This document shows, piece after piece, positions 1-12,520 of a stretch of DNA of 64,000 bases. The DNA comes from Apostichopus japonicus. Taxonomy: Eukaryota; Echinodermata; Holothuroidea; Aspidochirotida; Stichopodidae. Each line of letters begins with the position of its first letter. Within the stretch, counting starts at the first letter, position 1. The stretch spans positions 5,230,501 through 5,294,500 of the forward strand of contig NC_092569.1 of the NCBI RefSeq assembly GCF_037975245.1, given 5' to 3'. A model generated the notes under the pieces. The model saw nothing but the letters and a program-made list of their open reading frames with translations, was not told where the DNA came from and did not search any database. A program made the position numbers and the translations under genes.

Positions 1-1970
1 AGGCCTACGTTCCTCGCGAATGTCCATTATATTTTATCGCTGGTTTTATACATTAGGTTAGACATTTGAGACACGGCAACATACTATGCCATACCCCCCT
101 ACACACTGAAAACATCTTTTATTGCGTGTGAGTAAGTGCTTCCCATTACAATACCCACGTATGGTTCATCTGTACTTTCATTTTCTAATTATCCAAGTAA
201 AAGGATATTCTTCAATCCTTAGCTATTGAATATCTACGAAGCAACATATTTGCATAACGCTATTCACACTTAACAACGCCATGTACGTGTCTTGCGTGTC
301 ATTTCCTGGATTCGGTCAGCATATATCCAACGCTACTGTGCTCTATAATGCACAAACACGTGCATGAGAAAATACTGTCTTTAATATAATATGTTGCCAT
401 GGGCTCGATCAAAATTTTTGTAATTAGAGAGCAGACGCACTCTCAATCGAGATCTATTAGCTGCGGTTACCCGACAGCGCCATCATTTTCAACGGAACGC
501 CAAAGTTTTGCGGTTCGTGCAAGGTCAATGTCACGATCGTATTGATGTATCCGTATAGAGCTACGGATGTCGGTGTGCACGGTGGTATGTATATTCCAGC
601 CTGTGTCGGTGCTTCCATCCCTGACGAGAACGGTGATGGGGGGGGGGGGGGGAGGGAGTGACGGGTCTCCATAAGCGGAGGAGGGGTTGGGGATATATAC
701 GTTGAATATATACAATATTCTTAATTTTATAACATAGGCTATACTTTCGGAAAATAAAAGCCTTCCAAGCATTGGTCCGTGTGATATTATTGTCCCAAGA
801 TCCCCCACCCAACATACTTTAACAATGAAATGGTATAGTACCTCCGTGTGTCCATAGTATGATGAATTTTACCAAACTGATGAACCCGTCCACGGTGATA
901 AAACTTGCAGCGATCATATTTTTTTTTAAAGATATAGACAAATATAAGACAGCAGAAACTAGCTAAGCAAGCAACTCCACACAGCGGGAGATGTGGTTAT
1001 ACGAGGGATTAGTTTCCGATATGAATGTTAGTATATCCAACTCAAGTTACTTCATGTGTCCGGTATGGCCGGGTTTATATCATTTCTTCAAGATAAACCT
1101 ATGTTTAGGTGCACTTTTGAACGGGACAACAACAACAACAACAAAAATAGCACAATGTGGTTGAAATTTTCGGTTTCAACGAACGACTTATGTATAGGCC
1201 TATAGTCGATCAACAACAAAAACACAACCGGTGACTTTGTAGCACGCTCATCTGTGTTCAAGCTGAGAAGTTGCTGGAATTCTTCGATTCTAAACAAAAA
1301 TATCAATCATTGTTACAAGTGTCAAGTTAAAATAATGAAGAAATGTAATTTAAAAAAATATTCTGTTCTTTTATTTTACATTTGTTTGTCTCCATTCTTG
1401 TTTTTAATGTAGCAAATAACAATATGAAAACTGGGAAGATCTTAATAGAATTGAGAAATATTTAAAATGTTATGAATTGAGAGTAACATTTGTAAAGTCT
1501 ATAGCTTACTAACCTTTCTTTGGTGAGAAAGAAAAAGTATACGTTTGTTTTTTCTTCGGTTATTTGGCAATCGTATTGAATATTACAAGTAAGTGTTTGC
1601 AAATTGGACAATGAGGACATTCCGATACGTTCACTTCTTTTTCTTCATTGTTTAAATGTTATCTTGTCTATAGTGATGTTATTGACTTAACTGTATTGTT
1701 AAGGGTGTTTGTAATTTTATGTAATATCGCAAATTTGAAGAAAAAAAAACTTAGCGCCAAAGAGTTACAAGGACGCATAGTCATGGTTCAAAAGACACAT
1801 TCGCTGACTAGTTGTGCAATATATATTTATATATATATATTTATATATATATGTTTGATTGACTTATTTGAGCGATGTCTCGAAGTCACACGTTGAGTTA
1901 CAGCTTTAGCCGAGAAGTTTGTTTCTAAAAGTTGTGCTCTTCGTCATGTTGTAATGACCGATTAATGACG
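1..1970. other. Intergenic DNA, no gene recognised
   Basis: AT-rich sequence without a credible gene. It contains a G-run near 639-652, a short CAA tract near 1129-1143 and a (TA)n-like stretch at about 1819-1850. The short ORFs here show no recognisable domain and no splice-bounded structure. Small host exons or promoters cannot be excluded by eye. Confidence 0.5.
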
Positions 1971-2766
1971 TATGGTGCGCCCAATGTGCCATACGTCCTG
2001 AAGTCGACATATGTCGAATTAAATTGTCACATCTGGTGATCGTGCTATTATTAAATTATATATGCATAGGGCCCAGAATCCAAACAGTTGAAATTAGAGT
2101 AGCTATACACACAACGATCATTTCATCAAGAATTGCATAAATGATGAATTGGAAACCATGACCATGGAAGATCTCAATATGCAGTTTAATTGGTTGTGTA
2201 AGTATCACTATCTTTGCAAGCCTTGGACGATGTTGACCTATCCGGGCATCTTTGCTTTTTGTCACTGCCAATGCCAACATAGTACCGCATCATAGCTAGT
2301 CTTGTATAGTCCTTCACATACTTGGATTTCTTCCAATCTGCGGCACTAGCAAATAACATGTGACAAGGATGGTCGAATGGAGCACGAAAAATCAACATAT
2401 ATCAAACTAATTCGACAATAACCCAATTCAATTCGACATATGTCGATTTCGTCAAATCAGAGCACAAGAAAAGGACATGTGACAATGATCGTCCAGTGAG
2501 AGCACGAGAAACCGACAAACGTCAATTTAAATTGACATATATCGATTTCCTCCAATCAGAGCGCCAGGAAACAACATGTGACACTGATCGTCCAATGAGA
2601 GCACGAGAAACCGACATATGTCAATTTAATTCGACACATGTCGATTTCAAAACTTATGGCACACTAGGCGTCGATTTCATCCAATCACAGCACGAGAAAC
2701 TTACACATGTCAATTGTATTCGACAAATGTCGGTTTAAGGACTTATGGCACACTAGGCGCACCATA
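1971..2766. mobile_element. Inverted-repeat-bounded non-autonomous DNA element
   Basis: The left end begins TATGGTGCGCCCAATGTGCC, and the reverse complement of the right end begins TATGGTGCGCCTAGTGTGCC. The similarity continues for about 65 bp through a CGACATATGTCG-type palindrome. If the outermost TA is the target duplication, the inverted repeat starts TGGTGCGCC, as in Tc1/mariner-like MITEs. The flanks also carry ATGACG (left) and CGTCAT (right), so the true ends may lie a few bases further out. The interior has no transposase, so movement would need a partner element. The superfamily is inferred only from the possible TA duplication. Confidence 0.55.
2400..2745 (+). repeat. Direct repeats of about 100 bp carrying palindromes
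   Basis: Inside the inverted-repeat element, a module consisting of a CCAATxAGAGCACGAGAAAC-like core followed by a CGACATATGTCGATTTC-like palindrome recurs roughly every 100 bp. Copies lie near 2490, 2590 and 2680, with a weaker copy before 2450. The copies are diverged from one another. The 80-codon reading frame at 2496-2738 is a by-product of this repetition and not a gene. Confidence 0.5.
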
Positions 2767-4439
2767 CATAGACGTCATTCGGGAAGCAATACTTATAATT
2801 TGAAGTATTGTACGCCCTAACATGTTATAAGCAGACTTATCTATCGTGAACTCTAGTCTCTATAGGATATAAACCCTGTACGCCGACTAGAGCCTTGATG
2901 ATGTGTATGATAAGATTTGGCCGAAGACATTTGACTGAGCATATTCAACCCAAATTGGGGTATTAATAGAACGTATGGTGGCTGTTGGATATATATACAT
3001 CAAGGGTTCCTTATCGGTGAGTTGAGACAAAAGTCAGTGGCGACCTACCAAGGACATGAACAAGTATATGCTGGACGGTAAACATGGCACTGCGGAACTC
3101 ATTATACAGACACATGGCTTCATTACTGGCTGTATTAGCTTGTATTATCACACAGAAAACACCTGCTTGACATGTTTGAAACGATCACTGTCTCCTGCAT
3201 AGCAAATACATTAATAGAACATATGTATGTTAACTCATGACCAGGCCTGCTGATATATGGAGTGGGGGGGGGGGGATCATGGGAAATAGCCCCTGGAGCC
3301 AGGTCCATTGCGGAATCCGGTCCGGGTAAAGATCGAATCAAAATAGTGTATTCTTATATGCACGGAAAAATAGAGTCCACATGTAGCGAAAGGAGGCCCG
3401 GTGACGTTTTGGTCCGCGGGGTCCGACATGCCTCTCTGGGCCTCTTGGGTACTGTGTGCGTTACCAATACAATCAGCTATTTGACCTTAGACCTAATCGT
3501 CTACATTTTAACATATGCTTAACTAGGGTTGGCCCTATGTATTCGCGTGCCTCTCCGCGCCAGTGCATCGCTGGGGCATTTGTGGCGCTTTAAAGAGCGA
3601 GTCATGTGTAGATATGACTTGTGTACTTATATAGTGTCGAGTGTTATGCAGATATTGCAACATTCTCTTTTAGAAAAGTTTGTATAAAAAGTCTTATATA
3701 TAGAGCATAATAGATTTATATTAGATACAGGTTTACACCCATAACCAGTATAGCAATATTACAGGTTGGGTATATTTCGATATCGTTGTGGGAGCGTTTT
3801 TAAAGATAATTCCCACGTTATCGAAGCATTGTAAACTTTAAAACTGCAACAATAAAATACAATATCTATATAGTTATCCGATTAGAAAAAAGGGTCATGT
3901 GGAGAAAATCCTGATATTCAGCTATTGTTAACTGGTTTAATTTAAGTCAATTCTGGTAAATATACAAAGCAAAGATGAGATAGGCCGAACTAGAAGAAAG
4001 CCATAAAATAGTCTCACACCTCCACTCGAGAATACACAATAGGGTTAACTGAGGCATCGCTAAGCACACTATAGAGTCTTTAACGATGTTCCTATAGAAG
4101 CGTTAATTACAATTTCATTGTCACTATTGTGCTTGAATCACAAAAGCAATCCATTTAGTTCATAATACAAACAATGAATTTATGACAAAAGCAGGTTCCG
4201 CATGCTTGATCACAGTACAGCATGGTAGTGAGTGCGATTACTTGTACTCTAGTAGAGTTACCAGTGTCCAAGTGTACTCGCAATTTATAGACTTGTACTG
4301 ATACTAGATATAGTGTTCGTGGTGTTTAGAAATCAAACTTAGATACTAACGCAAGATTAAGTACCAGTACTCATACACGCGCTAAGATCTTTGTACCCGC
4401 ACTCGTATACGGTACCCGAGATGAACTAAATACTTGAAT
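2767..4439. other. Intergenic DNA, no gene recognised
   Basis: No supported gene. A G-run lies near 3264-3275. Between about 4230 and 4420 there is a cluster of TACTCGTACTC-like motifs, resembling a stretch at about 13087-13280, which suggests a diverged dispersed repeat. ORFs at 3135-3522 show no domains. Confidence 0.4.
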
Positions 4440-4664
4440 TGTTAGCTGGTGCCTTTCAATCATATAGGTCCCCGGTTCGAGTCATTCCAAGATAAATGTA
4501 TGATGTCGTCCAGTTACAGAGTTGTTGACAACTGAAAATTCATAATCATGGACGTTAAATTTGAATGTAAGAGACTGACTTCGGTCAGCTTGCGGCTTTG
4601 ATAAGCCAATGAGGCTTCTTCGCAAGTTCCTGCCTGCAGGAGGATAAAACATACATACATACAA
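4440..4664 (+). mobile_element. tRNA-derived SINE-like copy
   Basis: A box-B-like motif (GGTTCGAGTCATTCC, about 4474) is followed by a roughly 170-bp body and ends in a short (CATA)n tail at about 4650-4662. A 5' tRNA-like head, an unrelated body and a simple-repeat tail are the architecture of a SINE transcribed by RNA polymerase III. Box A is not clear, so the 5' end is uncertain and the head may be truncated. Confidence 0.45.
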
Positions 4665-4822
4665 CTCGTACTCCTATAGTATTGTACTGTTATTCTGCTG
4701 TACAGACATTTACTTACTAAGTTGACTGGACTAGTTGGTTGTACAAATATCATGTTTCATACAGACGTGTTGGTGGACCTCGAACCAGTGGCGTTGACAC
4801 TGGGGAACATTTGAGGTTTGGG

Positions 4823-5379
4823 TAAGGTGACCATATTTTCCTGACTAGAATCGGGGACATTTATTGCGTGACTGATATGGCGGAGGGGTCTAAGGGGAGG
4901 GGCTGTCCCCCTCCCCTTTGGAAAATTTTCAAGTGCCTAAGGTGCTTAGATGTAAAATGTTGCTACTTAGAACCTTTTTTTTTAAATCAATTTTATTTTC
5001 AAAAATGTAGCTCTTTTTTTTATGAAATTCACTTACTTTACGTGGTTCTTTGAGAGCTTGTGAGTTGCTCATGCTCACACTATAAGTGTCGTTGTGTCGC
5101 CGTAGTTGCCAATTATACGGTCGAAAGAGTGCTAGGCTAGATCGATCTAGCATATTTTTTAACAGTGTTTCCACTTTACACTGCCCCACCTGTTCCGTTC
5201 GGCGCCTGCACACTTGACTAAATTTTGTTTTACAATTATTTTACTAATAATTTGGGATATTTTCAAAATTCCTGAACATTTAGACGAAGCGGGGACATTT
5301 TCGGGGACACTTGTTCATCGGGGACAGCACACTGTAATCGGGGACTGTCCCCGAAAATCGGGGACGTCTGGTCACCTTA
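4823..5379. mobile_element. Non-autonomous hAT-like element, complete, with 8-bp TSD
   Basis: The element starts TAAGGTGACCA and ends with its exact inverse TGGTCACCTTA. GGTTTGGG lies immediately outside both ends (4815-4822 and 5380-5387), a perfect 8-bp target-site duplication. Eight-base duplications and short inverted ends are diagnostic of the hAT superfamily. Subterminal GGGGAC/GTCCCC motifs recur near both ends. At 557 bp with no long ORF it cannot encode a transposase. The perfect duplication argues that this copy is intact, and it defines its ends to the base. Confidence 0.8.
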
Positions 5380-5387
5380 GGTTTGGG

Positions 5388-6232
5388 AGAGATGATCCCT
5401 GTATTGATCTACTGACTTCTCTCGACTGTAGTAGGCTGTTTACATAGCACCCCTTCCTCGCCCCTCCCTTATCAACTAGGCCCTTCCTCTTTCCCAGGTA
5501 CGCCTTTCAGGTTTATAATATGATTATAATACTTGACAACCACAATGGCATTACGTGTATATATATAGTGTACAATTTTAGCTTTTTTTTTTCTTCTGGT
5601 ATATGACAATACTGCAATAGTTGAATGTATCTCACAAATTTCACAATAGGTAAACTCTTCACAGAAGATATATGTGTCACGTACAATACTTATTCATTTG
5701 AAGAACACGTGGGACGTGGGAGGATCGTTTGCTCTGTAACCCTCAGAAAGAAAAAAGAACGGAGAGTACCTACAAAAGATTTTATACTTTTTAAACTTGA
5801 TGTCTTTACTAATTAATGCATCGATCAAATAAGGATGATTACACCCAACTAGGACTTTACATAACGCACCATTAGTTCGTGTAAGTAACTGATAATCCAG
5901 GTACGCAATGCCCTCGAGCCTTGTCCTTTTAACTCTTTTGTAGAAGGCACCTCACGAACACAATACACCTTTTTCGATACCTGAACGCATGACTGAGTCA
6001 TTGAGATGCCAAATTTCACGTCCTGTGTAGGGAAATTGAAGGGGCTTGCGATAGGGGTCAGGGGGTGATATATATATGCAATATGCAATATATATGCTTT
6101 GATATGGTATGATATAAGCAGAAGGCCATACAACCTTTTTTCTCTCTCTTTTGTTTTTTGAAGGGGGGGGGGGTTGATTCTTAGAGGGAACAGGACTTAG
6201 GTAAGGACAGAAATGACACGATTTAGTCCCCA
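5388..6232. other. Intergenic DNA, no gene recognised
   Basis: No supported gene. A T-run near 5583-5592 and a G-run near 6162-6173 are present. Short ORFs on both strands lack recognisable domains. Confidence 0.4.
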
Positions 6233-6853
6233 GCCTTCCTTCCCTCCTCTTCTCCTCCCTTCCTCCCCTCCTCCCCCTCCCCTCCTTCCCCCTCCCCCTC
6301 CTCCCTCCTCCCTCCTCCCTCCTCCCCTCCTCCCCTCCTCCCCTCCTCTCCTCCCCTCCTCCGTTCCACTCCTCCCCTTCTCCTCCCCTCCTCCTCCCCT
6401 CCTCCTCCCCTCTTCCCCCCTCCTCCCCTCACCCTCCTCCACTCCTCCTCCTCCCTCTTCCTCCCCTCCTCCTCTCCTCCCCTCCTCCCCTCCTCCCCTC
6501 CCCTCCCCTCCACTCCTCCCCTCCACTCCTCCCTTCCACTCCTCCTCCCCTCCTCCTCCTCCAGCTTCCTCCCCTCCTCCTCCCCTCCTCCTCTCCTCCC
6601 CTCCTCCTCCCCTCCTCCCCTCCTCCTCCCCTCCTCCCCTCCTCCTCCCCTCCTCCCCTCCTCCTCCCCTCCTCCCCTCCTCCTCCCCTCCTCCCCTCCC
6701 CCTCCTCCTCCCCTCCCCCTCCTCCTCCCCTCCCCCTCCTCCTCCTCCCCTCCTCCTCCCCTCCCGTCTCCCCTCCTCCCCTCCCGTCTCCCCTCCTCCC
6801 CTCCTCCCCTCCTCCCCTCCTCCTCCCCTCCTCCCCTCTTCTCCTCCTCCCCA
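6233..6853 (+). repeat. Long pyrimidine-only CTCCTCCCC-type repeat
   Basis: About 620 bp consisting almost entirely of C and T on the plus strand, made of interleaved CTCCTCCCCT and CTCCCCT units. Purines occur only in rare interruptions. Such homopurine/homopyrimidine tracts can form triplex (H-DNA) and, on the G-rich strand, quadruplex structures. The open frames through it (proline/serine/leucine-rich on plus, glycine/arginine/glutamate-rich on minus) are produced by composition and are not genes. Confidence 0.9.
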
Positions 6854-6860
6854 CTATGTA

Positions 6861-9800
6861 CTATTCATTTTAGCTACCAGGAAATATAGATATGAACTAG
6901 TGCGTATCTTTCGAGAGATCGGTTTCAAGTATACGCCATAAATACATGAATGACTATACAAAATCTCAATTGTTTTTTGCAAGTGTTATTTATGGATTAC
7001 ATAAATGGCACCATATAGAAAGGAAGGGAGCTTGTATCTTTGGTTCTTTTTATTGAAACATGAAACTAACTTGACCCCTTAAATCCAATGAGCACCTTGG
7101 TTCTCAAGGGTCGACGAGGCACGTCGTGACAGAGACGGAAGGGACGTGAGTGTGTGCATTCGGATACATAGTTAGCCATTGAAGGCCAAAGGATTTAATT
7201 TTTTAATTGATAGCCAAGACCGAAGTAAAAATGTCGTGGTGCTTGCGAGTTCAAACCATTTGTCTCGCTCAGTGAACACACTGACCTAACTGTACACACG
7301 TAAAAACCAATATACATCCCAAATACATTTTGATACTACACTCGTGATTCGTAACAATTCAATATTCCAACGTAAGCTTGTTTTGTGTACTAAATTTCAA
7401 TAGAAATGTAAAAGAATATTACCCTTATATCATTGAACTGCCCGCAGTTACTTAATATATATAAGGTTAAGCGATGTACAGTTATACTCTTGCACTACAC
7501 TATATATGTATACTATATCAGGAATGTATATAACTGAAACAGCACGATACTCTATACATATGGTCTAAGTGTAATTAAACTATGCTGGTATAGATTCCCA
7601 TATGCTATAAAGATAGTGTGTAAATTGATATCAAAATCATCTCATGAAGCAAACTACCGGCAGCAGGCTTGTATCATCCAATAGGGACAGTATATGGGTA
7701 CACAATATACAAGGCCCATACGATGAATCTCGGTGCCTGGAAAAACATACGTCAGAGCCTACCATATACAACAGTGCGGTCTCAATATGCTATGTGATTA
7801 GTTATTCTCAGCTGATTCTAGTGCATCTGTTGATATCAGTGCATCTGTTGATATGCAGTGGTCATGAAGTCAAACACGCGCAACTGTGGATATACGGAGA
7901 CACAAACTCACAGATATGGGTTCATACGCACATAAGGGGTCACATATGCGCATGTGTGCAACCTGCGCGCATGTGTATGGAGAGACATACGCGCATATAT
8001 CAGTTCATATACACGCATGTAAGATGTCGCATATGCGCATGCGGGGAGTAATATGTGCGTATATGTAGACACTTTCGTGTATATGGGATCAAATACACGC
8101 ATGTATGGAATCCGATACGCAGTATCAAGTAAATTGAAGTTGAACGTTATCAAGTTGGCCTTGCTGTAAAGTACCAATATCCCATATTTTTTTTTTTAGC
8201 TAGTCGACATTTATGGTCGAAGAACCGTCACTTGTAATGGTCCCTCGTAATTTCTATTGTACTCTTTGATTTCTTGTATCTATTGTCAAACGGTTGCTGT
8301 ATCTAGCGTAGGCGCTTTTTTTGTAGTCAGTTTTATTCGCTATTGTTAAACAACGATTGTCATCGCTACAGAAATTCTTCAATACCCAATTGTTATACTT
8401 TTCACCTTTAATGTAAGCCGACATTTACGGTATACCCTGGATAATAATAGTAAACGTATATTCATCTCCTTTCATAGAGAACAGATAATACAAATCCATC
8501 TTTGACACCTTTTTGCCTCGGGCAGTTTTATTCCTTTTTTCGGTCTTTTTCACAAGTTTTGGTCTACCTTTTGATGACTTTGATAATAGTAAAAACCGTG
8601 ATTTTTCTTTCTTTTGATCGGAAATGAGTCCCAGAATCGATTCATTGTTTGTAGTGGGGCTGCACGCGACATCAGCCCGGGGTTACTTGTACCTCTGAGT
8701 CTATTGTTTGAAATCCCCCAATTGTCATATCCTTTTGTTTAGTAAAGACTATCAAACTTAACGTAAAACTTGATCAGAATATGGAATTGAGTTTTATAGT
8801 CAATCATTGATGTAGAACTAACACTAAACTGGTGGGTATATTGCTGGTTCAATAAAAAAATATATATGCTAGGATATATGCGTCTAATAATATAGATCCG
8901 ACGTGATGGTTGTATCAAAATATGGCAAATGACAATTGAAAGCGACAATTCCTATACCAGAACATGCACACAAACCAAAAGGCACCGACACGTTGTTGGA
9001 GTGATGCAACAATTCCCACCGTCGTTGTGGCTTCCCCCGTGGCCGTCAAACCTGTACAAGTACCACCCCCCCCCCCCCAAAAAAAAACAGGGTCTCTTAA
9101 AAATTTTGTTCTTTCCATTCACAGATACCTTAATTATAGTTTTGCAATGATCGCAAAATTTGGCAAGAATTCGAGGTCCAGGAAGTATAGAGAGCTCACG
9201 GGTGTTAGAATAACGTATGGAAATGCACATGCACAAATGAAGTCGAAGTAAGTACAAATTTGCGGGTTAGTAAACTGTAACCGTTTCCACCTCCTTGAGA
9301 TACGCCTGTGTTTACCTTCTTTTTTGAAGAACGTATGATGTTAATTGCAATTACATATTATGTTACATATAGTAACGCGAGAGGTATCAATAAAATACTT
9401 GAGAGGTTGTAAAGTCTGAGGCAAATAACGTTGCTCGTGAGTCAGGAAGTGGTATAAAAGTTTATACAAAAGGTAGGCCGTAAACAGTATAGTTAACTAT
9501 CCCCACATAAGAGTATTTGATTTGCACGTAGCCTATATACATTGTGGTCTAATTTCAAAAGTAGGCCCTATTTACCATGCTTGTGTATAGGTTAGGTGTA
9601 CACACCGCTCCCACGAGCACTTTGATACGTACGTGTCATAGTCATGAATGATCGAATATTCTGAACGGCGGCAGAATGATGACGTCATGTATTGTGCATC
9701 AGGTTGAAGTAGGTTCGCAACTCTTGATTTCTCCCACCTTTAAGCTCCCGTATCTGCGGAGAGTTACGTCTCTCTTAAGGCAAATTTGACTGATCCCTAT

Positions 9801-12466
9801 ATTAAGGCCTATACACCACCTCACACTATAGTATGCTGTATTGATATGGTACTGTCCCACTGGCTGGCTGACACCCTATTCTCCTTTTGCCGCCCGCTAT
9901 AGAAGTTTAGAACAACAGTATGTTCTGACGGTATAGGAATTAAGACCATATGAGACTCGGAATTGCATGGCAAAATAGACTCAGTACGACCCAGCGAATA
10001 TAACGATGGAGCGTTGCCGATAACCTGACAGTATAGTCAAAGTACCTGCTGTAATTCTCAAAATTGCTATTATTATTATTATTTTTTTTTTTTACGTCTT
10101 TTCATTTTGACGATTTCTATGACACCGACCATTGAACGTATTATTCCTTGCACGTTTCTGCGTGTGTACTCTGTATGGTACGGTACTTCTATATAGGTAT
10201 AGGCATCACCTATATCCACGTACAATTTGGTATGAAATATTCCCGGGTCTATGTCTCGAAATCTCCGAAAGTTGCATGATTTAAAAAGTCAAAAGTCATT
10301 CAGCCTGGTTATATAAGCTAGTATATGTTATATGGTATCCAAGACTCATTCAACATCATGTATGCAAAGTCGGGCGACCCTTGCAATTGCCCGCGCTGTT
10401 ATCTTTCAATTAGTTTTATATAACTTTCCGGATTACTGTATTCTTTAATACTATTGCCTTATTAACCGGAAAGAATCGTCGACACAATTGATTGTTTTTA
10501 TCTGTAAAATGTTGTTGTAGTTGATATTTCCGTCTACAGTGCGTCGATAGAATTCCTGAAGAGGTCGAACAGATATACTGCCAAAGATCACGTCTGTACT
10601 TGCCTTATAGGGTCTTCTCCAAAAGCTTCTTTTTTGATTCCTTTTTCTTCTTCTTCTTCCTTTTTTTGCTGTTATACCGCTGGGAAAATACACTCTTATA
10701 AAGTATTTGATTCAACAAGTAATGAGATAAGAATGGAACTAAAAGAGAATAATTTCCAAGGGAGCTAATTTTCTGTTATTTCCACCCCCCTTCCCCCATC
10801 CCCCATATTTAAGTTTATGACCCACCCAGTTCAGTCGATGAGATAATTATGACGTAATTTCTTAGGTCATCGTACGTGTAAAGATATATACACAATATAT
10901 CAGCTGTGGCATTTATTGACACTGTAGTAGACGGAGTTCAGGCTCTCGCAACTTTTCTGATTTTATTTTGATAAATTCTAAAACTTTCTCCTAAACTGCA
11001 CGTAATAGGTTATTAGCGTGAATACATAGTCAAAGTCAAGTTTATGTTCACAAAGATGTAACAAAAATAAAAAAAATAGATAGAAAAGGGTAGGCCTACC
11101 CAGGGACGATTTTAAGCAAATCATTTTTTTTGTGGAAAGTTCACCCTTTTCATTGATCATATGTTTTCTATAACTCTTTTCACTATATATTCACCTTAAA
11201 ACCAAATTTTCAAAGTACTTTCTTGGATATACTGAATGTCCTAATTAATCACAGACATTAAGCATTGTTTAGTTAGACATGTGGTTCCAACCCTGGGAGA
11301 GGTATATTACCCTCGGGAGGGGGAGGAAGGGCCGATTATTTTTCACTGCTGCTGACAAAAATGATATTGTTGCGATCGAATGTATATTAATCCACTTAAG
11401 GCCTGTGCGAACCGTTTTCCTACAATACTTCGATTTTTTTACTTTGGTAGATAGGACAGAGAGAGAGAGAGAGGGGTTGGGGGAGGAACCAGAGTGGTGA
11501 GTACGTTTAGGGTAAGGTAGCGGTTCTAAAAAAGGTTGGGAACCAATGATTTAGCCGATTAATCTCATTTATAACCAAACAATTCTTAAAAGGACGGTTG
11601 TGAAGTTTGACCATGAGTGGCCATGATATGACTAGTTTATATGTGTGTGCATGTTGGGGGGGGGGGGGTGGAGGGGGTGGATGGGTGGCAGTATACCTGA
11701 CCTTTAGGGAATCTACTCTATTCATTATTTACTGGCGCTTTATACTGTACATATGCTCGTTGACATATTGATTTTACCGTACCTGTGTTCATATTTTTGT
11801 CATGTTTGTTGTATACATATACGGGATCATCAAACAGTGACTATAGACGGTGCAGTGTTGGGCAACGCCCGCAGGTGTACAAATACAAACGTGTTTTCAC
11901 AGTAATGCAATTCATTAATGGAAATCACCCTCCGACTTTTTCTTTCAAATATACCGAACTGCTTGGAAACTTGACAAATTGTGTCAATGTTAAATTGATA
12001 ATTGATTTGGGATGTTCATAACATTCCGTGCAAGAAATTAATAATTTTCTTTAAAATTAACCTTTATCTCAAAATACCTTCTTGGCCGTGGCAAAGTAAA
12101 TACATGTGTGTGTGTGTGCGTCACTATGCGATCGCTAAATTATGACCTGAATGTATAATTAAGCTGGCCTGCCATCCAGAGTTAAATATGCAATTAAACT
12201 ATCTTGAACATTTCGTCCAAACTTGAGTTTCGCCTGGAGTCGTCAGGCTATTCACCCCCCCCCCCCCCGGCACCATCCTTCCCTCTGTCGATAGCACTAA
12301 TTTCCACCTATAATATATTACTCAAAACCAACATAAGGCTATAAATTACAATGGTGAACCAGCATGACATAGAATTTTCATCATTAGAGCACGGAAGTGT
12401 TTAGGGTAATACTTCCATGCATGTTTCATGCATAGCCAGTACCCCATCAACTCTTATTATAATTGA
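6861..12466. other. Long gene-poor stretch
   Basis: No gene supported. It holds a weak alternating-purine/pyrimidine patch at 7865-8110, a C-run followed by an A-run at 9065-9088, an ATT-type and poly-T patch near 10070-10095, a GA microsatellite at about 11458-11472, a G-run at 11656-11668, a short (TG)n at about 12106-12118 and a C-run at 12255-12268. One perfect CRE-type octamer TGACGTCA lies at 9680-9687. Coding potential could not be measured. Confidence 0.4.
7865..8110. repeat. Degenerate CATATGCGCAT/ACACGCATGT-rich stretch
   Basis: Short motifs alternating purine and pyrimidine (CATATGCGCATG, ATACACGCATGTA and relatives) recur about every 25-50 bp. Several are self-complementary. This is a degenerate simple repeat with Z-DNA or cruciform potential. 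The overlapping ORFs on both strands (7644-8177) follow from the repeat and have no domain. Confidence 0.45.
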
Positions 12467-12520
12467 CCAATAATTAATTATTAGCCAATGATTAATTATT
12501 AGCCAATCATTAACTCATAG
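12467..12520 (+). repeat. Three tandem copies of an 18-bp unit
   Basis: The unit CCAATNATTAATTATTAG occurs three times head to tail, starting at 12467, 12485 and 12503. The third copy is diverged. No function can be assigned. Confidence 0.75.

Noticed and set aside
6213-6941. 242-codon proline/serine/leucine ORF and its glycine/arginine-rich antisense ORFs
   Set aside because: They are produced by a CTCCTCCCC repeat that lacks stop codons in several frames; the amino-acid content only mirrors base composition.
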